From NCBI GenBank assembly GCA_000708835.1, contig DF237439.1, positions 1 to 64,000 of the forward strand: a stretch of 64,000 bases of DNA. The letters run 5' to 3'. The position numbers and the translations under genes are program-made. The notes beneath the pieces are model-generated. The model saw nothing but the letters and a program-made list of their open reading frames with translations. It searched no databases and was not told where the DNA came from. This DNA comes from Klebsormidium nitens (Eukaryota; Streptophyta; Klebsormidiophyceae; Klebsormidiales; Klebsormidiaceae). Of the stretch, positions 56,923 to 64,000 are shown piece by piece (the first letter of the stretch is position 1; each line of letters starts with the position of its first letter).

Positions 56923-59456
56923 CGGCGTTAAACTTGCCCCACGGGACTCGCTGACTCGACCGAATCGAGTACAGGCAACAAGTCAGTAGGTATTACAGAC
57001 AAGGGCTCCTATGTGGATATCATGACAACTACGCTTGCTCAAAACAGTTCGATTGTGTGTAGTGTTGAATGTCGGCCGCGCAGCAGTGTCCTGAGGCAAG
57101 GAAGCGTCTTAGAATATCCAACCTGCTGAAGCTGATAAACCGTCATATTGAACTTGTCTCGGCGCTGTTGGCTGAAGCATACTAACATGCACTTCACACA
57201 GAATCAAAGTACTTGCATCATAAACCTCGGATGCATCTATTTTCCTCGCTTATGCATAAGCATTTCGTATATAACCGACTTAAGTTACTAAACATACTAA
57301 TGCTGATCAATCGGAATGCCTTCTCAGGCTGGTCCTGTAACGGTAAGATTCAATGATGTACACCGACCGCGGCCTTGCGCAGACTCAAAAGGTCCGATAT
57401 CATCAGATCTAATCATCAGATCTAATATATCTTTGTTGCGATTATTTGTGCTCGATCGGCCGGGCCAAGATTCGTGCACGGCCTAGCTAGCTGGTGAGGT
57501 CGGAAGGGCCTCTAAGCCTAGCTGTCGATAACCAACGGCCGGGCGGCGGCTATTCAAGGCCGGGCTGACCGTCCCGACGTACATGGATCGGCACTTCTCT
57601 AGCTTAGAGCCCATGCGCAGCATTGAAAGGCATGGCTTGCGTGCAGATGAGTCGGTTCCCAATAAAATCCGATGCAGCTAGCACATGCAAGCTTACGAAT
57701 GGCGGCTGTCACCCAAAACAAGCCTGTTAGACTGGACGTCTACTAGAAATTCCCGGCCATTGGAGAGTCATGCACTGAGTAGGGGCGTCGACCTGCCATT
57801 GAAAGCCCAATTCGGCCAGTCGGAAGGCCCATGGTAGCGGCAGTAGGGGCGTCGACCTGCCATTGAAAGCCCAATTCGGCCAGTCGGAAGGCCCATGGTA
57901 GCGGCCCAATGATGGCGGCCGCCAAGACTCGGGCATGCACTCAGTGCCATTGCGTACTCATGCAATGGGCGGCACTGGTTGCTCAGCACTACATGGTGTC
58001 CGATTGAAGTCCTGGTTCATGCTGGATCAGTGTCCCGCATGCTGGATCGGCGATTCGGCATCAGTTGACCTCACCTCAACTTGGGCGCGCGCGCGCGTAT
58101 TGCACGACCGGGCACTCAGGAGTGAGGCAGTTCAAGAAGTCATGCATGATGCATCATGCAAATCAAGTAAATGCTGGCCGCGTTCTCCGGATTCAGGTTC
58201 TGCACGCCGTGCAGCATTTACTCAGGAAGGCAATGACAAGCATGCAGGGTTTCCCACGGCCCGGCCACGGGTTTTTGTCCCGGCCAGCCAGCTGCGCTGG
58301 CACCCTCCCGGTTCTGCCAGCTGAGAAGTCGGTGTTTGTGGCCACCGGCCAGGTTGTACCTGCTGTTTGCTAGCTACACAGCCGGCGGGCCCCGGGGTGC
58401 CTTCGGCACCAGCTGGGGTCCTTCTTTGGCCAGCCAGGTCTGCCCCATGCTGCCAGCTGTGGCAGTGCCACAGTGGGGATGGAACTCAAGAAAGATAATC
58501 AGCAACAATTTTCATGTATGTATGCATCATACTTGGTGTGCACTGTGCACTGTGCTGGTTGATTGTCATGATAGAAGCTCCCGGTTTATACAGCATGGAT
58601 AGCGCCTGGATAGCGCCTGGCTTGGCGTGTGAAAAATTAGGCCAGCTACATGCGGTTAGTTACATAGCTCGAGTTACCTTGACTTCGCCTCTAATGCGTA
58701 TGTCGCAATTCTGCGGTAACCCTGGGGTTACGTATTAGTCAGGATACTATTGTGAATAAGCCAAGATAATAATTAAGGTACACACTAGTGGGACTCAAAC
58801 CCTGATGATTGCAACGGCACATGTGACATGCATGATGCAGGCATGATGCACACGGTGCTTACCGTGGCTAAGGTCTTAACCTGTTCAGGTAGTACTACTG
58901 TCTTGTCGAAAGATTCGTGCTTCGTAATTGTGATTTAGGCCGAAGGGTGCCTCTTCACGAAGCATGAATGCACATAATTAACAGACTTACTAAAACAAAA
59001 GGAACGCCTGAAGGCACCTGAAGGGAATGCGCCTTCCATCTCATGTAGACCTGTGCTAGTCGTGACTCGTGAGAGGTGCCCTCAAGGCTCAAAGCAGCAT
59101 TCACTTTGAAACGCTGAAAGTGAAACCGGACCCGTGTGCCAAAGTGAGAAGGCCCGTATTGGAGGCGCTGGGACTCTGGTCAAATTTTGCTGAGTCGCTA
59201 ACAGCTCCACCTTTGAAGCCAGCAACTTCTCCATTTACAGACAGCAAGACAGCAAGGCACTTCCTGCACCTTCTCTGGACTTCTTGCTCTTGTCTCCTTT
59301 TGCAAGCTGATTGCCACCACTCTTCTCTGTCAGCATCTCACTAAGTTGCTACAGACCCTGCTTATTTTACGTTTTTGGCTTTAGGGTGCCAATCACAGGA
59401 ATATTTACAGCATCCTCAGGAGAGCAGCAGCGTTACGTACCGTCTCTGTTGATATA
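56923..59456. other. Intergenic, no gene recognised
   Basis: It contains a perfect tandem duplication (57778-57905) and a short (gc)n run near 58083. No coding exon is supported. Confidence 0.45.
57778..57905. repeat. 64-bp perfect tandem duplication
   Basis: 57778-57841 and 57842-57905 are identical by eye (starting agtaggggcgtcgacctgcc). A recent duplication, or an assembly echo. Confidence 0.9.
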
Positions 59457-62400
59457 ATGACGCCAGTCAGGACTGCAAAAGCTTGGTCGGTCATGAGCTA
59501 TCCTAGTCTGGCCTCTGCCGCCGGATTGCTTTACAAAGGGTTGAGCGCCAGGAGCTTTGCTATCTTTGCTCTTTGCGCTGTCGTGAGCTGCTTGGCCCTG
59601 GCTCCAGTCATTGCAACTAGTTGTGGGGATGATACAGACTGCACCGATGGTGCTACTTGCTGCAATAATGTGTGCGGGGTCACGTGCGGTGATGGATGTT
59701 GCCCCACCAGCCTGGGTTACAGCTGCACTGGCAGTGCTTCTTGTGGAGGTGAGCGGGTTAGGTAGGTGGTAACGAAGCTAGGAATTTGCTCTTTTATTGT
59801 CAGCAAAACAGAAAAACCATTGGTGCGGCACAGGCTTGCCATCCTGTATGTTCAGTATGAAGGTGTGTGCAGAGTTCACCAGAAGTCTCTGCTCTTGATC
59901 AACTTCAAAGGTTAAGGCCCTTTAACACTGTCTTCCTATCACTGGAGGACTGCTTAGCCAAGGGATAAACAGGCTAGCTGGTTTCACGACAGTTAACTCT
60001 CCCCATGCATCTGGGCAAGAGACAATCACATGATTGGCTTTGTTCTCAAGGAATGGCTACACCGCAGAATATTGACAATGTGCATTTGACCATCCTCGGA
60101 CGTGACTAACTAAACTTTATCAAAAGCTGTGCTGACTTGGATCGAGTCAAAGGGGCAACCGCTTTCGTCCGCTTTCTTTAGGAGGTGAATGATTTTCATG
60201 GAGGGAATATTGCTTTTGACGATGTCGCAGCTAGCCTATCCATAGACATCGCAGGAAATCCACTCTTTAATGACACGCCACTGCACTTGATGATATGTCG
60301 AGCTAGGAATATAGAAGCAAGTGCATTAGAGCATCAGTTGTTATGACCTGGTCTCCTTTCTCCTGCAGCTTCGATAGGAGGGACTGGAGACCCCATTTCT
60401 TCCTCACCGTCCCCCGAGGTGGCCAGCAGCTAACCGGGGATTTCCATGGCAAGGGCAACCAGAGCTACTGCATGGTCTCGGACAACTCAATCTGCGTAAG
60501 TCCCACAACAAACTAGTGTTTCGAAACAAGGATGAGGCAATGCTGCAGTCACTAATTAAATTGTCATCTGCCTAGTCGGCTAGGGGCCCTGTTGCAAAAG
60601 GAAAACATGGCAGACAGAAATAGGTTTCACCTAGACTGCTTGGGTATCCTCCTGGTAATAGTATGCGCCATTATTCAAGGTAGTCTCCTTGCATAATGGC
60701 CCTGTTTTGTATCTCAGATTTAGGGTTTACAGGCTCAGAATGAAGAGGTGAGTTTTTTTGTTTTCCTGACACCCATAGTAGCAGCCTTGAGGTCTGCTGT
60801 GGTCTAATTGGCCCAACAAGGCCTGATTCAGGTAGCAACTTAGGAAGCTCGATCTGCAGCCATTAAGCAAGCCCGCTGTTTATGGTCTGCTTTTGGTGAT
60901 TGTGATAGAAAACATCTTGATTTAGACAAATATTTTATTTTGGTTGCCAATGACAATGACTCCTGACTCAGTAGGGACTGCATGTGCATCTTGCCCTTGG
61001 TTGAGTCTTCAAATGATAGAACCATCTGCTCTTTCTATTTAGTGCCGTTGCAAGATGGCTCCAGATTCTTTTTTGTAATGCATGTATCCCATCAGCTTGG
61101 ATGTGTTGATGCCGTTTCTCACCTGTGCCTTAGCTTGTCTTACTGCCAAGCTCTCCTTCTACACGAGCTTACCTAAGTGTGGCGTTCCCCAGTAGTATCA
61201 TGACATGATGAGCCTAGTCTCTTTCCCTGCTTCCCGGTCTTTCTGACGTGCTCATTTCATGACTGGCTGCAGTTGAACGCACGGATGTTCAACCTGCCTC
61301 CAGATATCAACATCCTCCAGCGAGCACCGAGCGAAGAGGACCCTTTTTTTGAGGGAACGTGGATGGATGCGATTGGAGTTGTTTACTCCACACCAGAAGA
61401 CGACAATCAGCAAGCGCTGGAGATCGTACTCAACCAAAGCAGGGCGCGGGCTGCTTCGAAAGAATCACTCACAATCGGTTTAATTGCGAACAACACCATG
61501 GTTCTGGTGAGCTCTACACATTGCCCTTCGTTACTTTCAGAAGAAACGACTCGGAGTAGGTAAAGAGACTTTAGAAAGCACAGCTGTGGACTTTCAGAAC
61601 TGCAGAACCTCTATTCAGAAGAACACCGTGCGTTTCTTAGAGTTGCTCGATCAAACTGATAAGATAATCTGCTTTGTGGATCAAGTTCCTTCCTACACCA
61701 CTTGATCTGTTATGGAAGTTGCATGCAACACTTGGAGAGATCAAAGTTTTTGAGCTCCAGATTTGCAGAAACTGCAGCAAGGCATGGATGTTCCATCAGG
61801 CCCTTGAAGCTTTAAAACGAATTGAGAAGTAGTAAAGCAAATAAGGTCCAGGGACCTAAATTGACTTCAACTTTCTATCCAAGCTACTAGCTAGTCTTCA
61901 GATGGTCAAAATGGCCCGTGCTCAAGCCTCATACATGATCAACCCAAAAACCACGTCCTGTCTTTGAAGATGCCGACTGACAGACCAAATCTCCTGTTAC
62001 CAAATCTCCTGTTACCAAATCTCCTGTTACCAAATCTCCTATTACCAAATCTCCTGTTCAGGTTCCGGTAGGCGTGTCCACGTGGACCAGTCCCGATAAG
62101 ACGCTCAACGTGACCTACCAATCCGAGCTTCGAACCTCCGTGGCGATTTTCGTCACAAATCAGCTGAAGATGGATGTCTGGGTGGAGGTTGACAAGGAGA
62201 TTGTCTCGGATCCCCCAATCTACAGCCTCAGCTTTGACATCCAGTCGATTGCGACCACGCCAGAGGTCCATGGGGTGAGCAGCCAACAGCCCTGCCTACG
62301 CTTGATTACAACCCTGCTTGGACATCGATGTTTTAGAAGGGATGTGCATAAAATGCCAGAACGTCTAGGCTACTGCTCGAATCTACTCGGTGAGTGTGTT

Positions 62401-64000
62401 GCCGTCACCGGATCAGTAGATTTTGGAACTCTCCAGGTCTCAGGTAACATTTTTCGCGCTCATCCACGATTGCAGCGGTTCTGAGCTTCCTCAAGGCTGC
62501 TCGCTTTCCATGCGTTGATTCAAATCTACTGTAACTTCAGAGGCGCATGCTACCACATTCTGGAATTTGGACCTCTAGCTGAATCTGAGAGGAGCAAAAT
62601 CGAGATCTCCTTTAGTAAGTCCGATTTGAAGCTTTAGATGTGAGTTGTACAGTCAGCTTGATGAGCACAAGAATGCAGCAAAGTATTCTCGACGATGGTG
62701 CGGAAATGCGGCACCGCCACGGTGTCTTCAATCTGATTCCAAGACCTACTGTCCAACTTTCAAAGTACTGAGACACCGTTCATCTGGTCTCAAGAATCAC
62801 ACGCGAACATCCGGGCTAATCAAACAAATCGGCCAGCCATCGCCTAACCTTGACCCGCCGGACTAATTGCAAGAATGTAAACGACCTTGTACTTCTCTAT
62901 AGTAGTCATTGTCAGAAACTTAGAGAAATCTTCGGAAGCTTTTCTATCCTCATGCAAAACCGTTGACAGGCCGCTTCAAGATTGCAGTGCGTCAACCGCA
63001 GACTTTGGTGAGAGAATTCTTTCAGCTCCTTTCCTCAAAGGCGCTCTTTGCCCGCAAACATTTCGTTAAAAAGATATTCGTCAGATCTTCGCCTCGAGGC
63101 TCTTTTGACTATCGCAAACGCGGCGGTCAGCAGGAATGATGCTAAATCAGAAGTTCGCTCGTTTCGTAATGTTGACGTCTTACTTTAAGCCTGACTCAAA
63201 AGACTGAATCTAAACCCGTGAATCTTGCAGTTCGTCGGCCAAATGTATGCGCCGGGGGCCATTGAGGAGCGCCTGCGGATGGGCACTCTCAAAGGCTTGC
63301 TGCACCGCGAGTACGTCGAAGGCATGGACGACGACTACGCCACGTCTAACCTGACGGCGACCGACTGCTTTTACACGCGCTTCAAAACGGTACGAACGCT
63401 ACAATTCCCGTTTACTGTTCCGGTAGCGAAGAGACAGTGGCCATCGCTCTTTCGCTGTGTGCACGAATCGCACTGTTCTGCCGCCGGAACTCATTGAGGC
63501 TTCCCAAGTTCGGATTTGAAAACAGCACTTGCAGTGTTTTGTTACAGAGGAAAGTCGCTAAATACTAGGAAGTGCTTGACCGAAGGTAATCCATGAGCAA
63601 CTCTTTTGCTTTCATCCGGTCTCTTTCGACCCCATCCAGTTGTTTGATCTCAGAACGAATTCCTGGATTCTGAAGGATCAAGACATCTGGCTCAATATTT
63701 CTGTCGCAAGACCCAATCGGATAAGATTCTGCGCCTAGGAGTCATAGGGACTCACCGTCTGGAATTGGCGGCATATGATGGTTCGATTGACCACTTAGTC
63801 TAAAACTTTGGCCGACTCCATCTCTTAAAGCGCTTTGTAAGTTGAAATCACGAGAAGGACGTGACATCGAGCGCAACCCTGATGCGTTCACAGCCGGGCA
63901 TTTCAGGCGGAGGCTGACGTCACGACGCGCACGCCCATCGACGTCATCTCCACGTCTCCGAGGCTATCCCTCACCGGCCGGCGGCTCCTCGTGGCCACGC
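59457..64000 (+). CDS. Secreted root-cap (LEA-related) family protein, 3' end beyond window
   Basis: Exons: 59457-59761, 60369-60495, 61273-61506, 62062-62274, 63231-63389, 63907 to the window edge. All are in phase. Exon 1 has a hydrophobic leader (FAIFALCAVVSCLALAPVIA) after a 40-residue extension (an ATG at 59493 is an alternative), then a Cys-rich module (CGDDTDCTDGATCCNNVC...). Exon 2: FDRRDWRPHFFLTVPRGGQ, then DFHGKGNQSYCMVSDNSIC. Exon 3: LNARMFNLP...WMDAIGVVY. Exon 5: FVGQMYAPGAIEERL...YATSNLTATDCFYTRF. These match the root-cap domain (FHGK-FCLVSD, INA, W-x-QALG, GVLGQTY, SSL-DC). Proteins of this family are extracellular; in vascular plants they are known from root caps. The biochemical role is unknown. 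Confidence 0.8.
61990..62061 (+). repeat. 15-bp repeat forming a splice acceptor tract
   Basis: ctcctgttaccaaat repeats about 4.5 times, and the last partial unit becomes the acceptor (ctcctgttcag) of exon 4 at 62062. It supplies repeated pyrimidine and possible branch-point sequences. Confidence 0.9.

Noticed and set aside
57400-57430. atcagatctaat direct repeats as a regulatory array or CRISPR
   Set aside because: Only two short copies in a eukaryotic intergenic region. No CRISPR array or tRNA/rRNA gene was recognised anywhere in the window.

Overview
This is nuclear DNA of a green-lineage eukaryote. It has GT-AG introns, multi-exon genes and a plastid-type leader on one enzyme. Several families are plant-type: an F-box/CW/RING/SNF2 protein like Arabidopsis At3g54460, Rab GDI, and a root-cap (LEA-related) secreted protein. 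The gene content fits a streptophyte alga or bryophyte. A Klebsormidium-like charophyte is my guess and is not proven by the sequence.

Layout. (1) 1-4,018: gene-poor flank, then the first two exons of a secreted Cys-rich gene that stops abruptly. (2) About 4.1-18.5 kb: an island of compact, mostly intronless genes on both strands that reads as an endogenous giant-virus (Nucleocytoviricota) segment. It holds a DUF5767-like protein, a SWIB-domain protein, an SNF2-like helicase with a RING finger, an ADP-ribosyltransferase-like domain, an HNH-like protein, a thaumatin-like protein and several orphans. Many of these are broken by frameshifts, in-frame stops or lost start codons. Three island genes share a promoter layout (CGTCCGAA-type boxes 6-8 bp from a TATA box). 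A small SMP/LEA-type gene and hairpin repeats sit inside the island. (3) About 19.6-20.9 kb: exons of a minus-strand allene-oxide-cyclase/dirigent-like gene whose 3' end is not found. (4) 22.6-29.6 kb, minus: a Rieske-type oxygenase with a transit-peptide-like leader and a long N-terminal extension. (5) 31.3-36.9 kb, minus: a complete 13-exon Rab GDI of about 439 aa. (6) 38.3-56.9 kb, plus: the F-box/SNF2/CW/RING helicase, about 18 exons and about 2,100 aa, with a 22-unit heptapeptide repeat. (7) 59.5-64.0 kb, plus: a root-cap family gene running off the window.

The most unusual host feature is systematic. In at least four of the host genes, introns carry degenerate tandem copies of the neighbouring exon edge. 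Each copy is either an acceptor plus exon 5' end upstream of the real exon, or an exon 3' end plus donor downstream of it. Spacing is mostly 145-170 bp. The copies hold stops and look non-coding, but many keep splice-site consensus. I saw none in the GDI gene. This looks like a repeated mode of intron growth.

The genes in the window do not form one pathway. The host genes are ordinary housekeeping, chromatin, plastid and cell-surface genes. The virus island is a fossil insertion lying between two truncated host genes.
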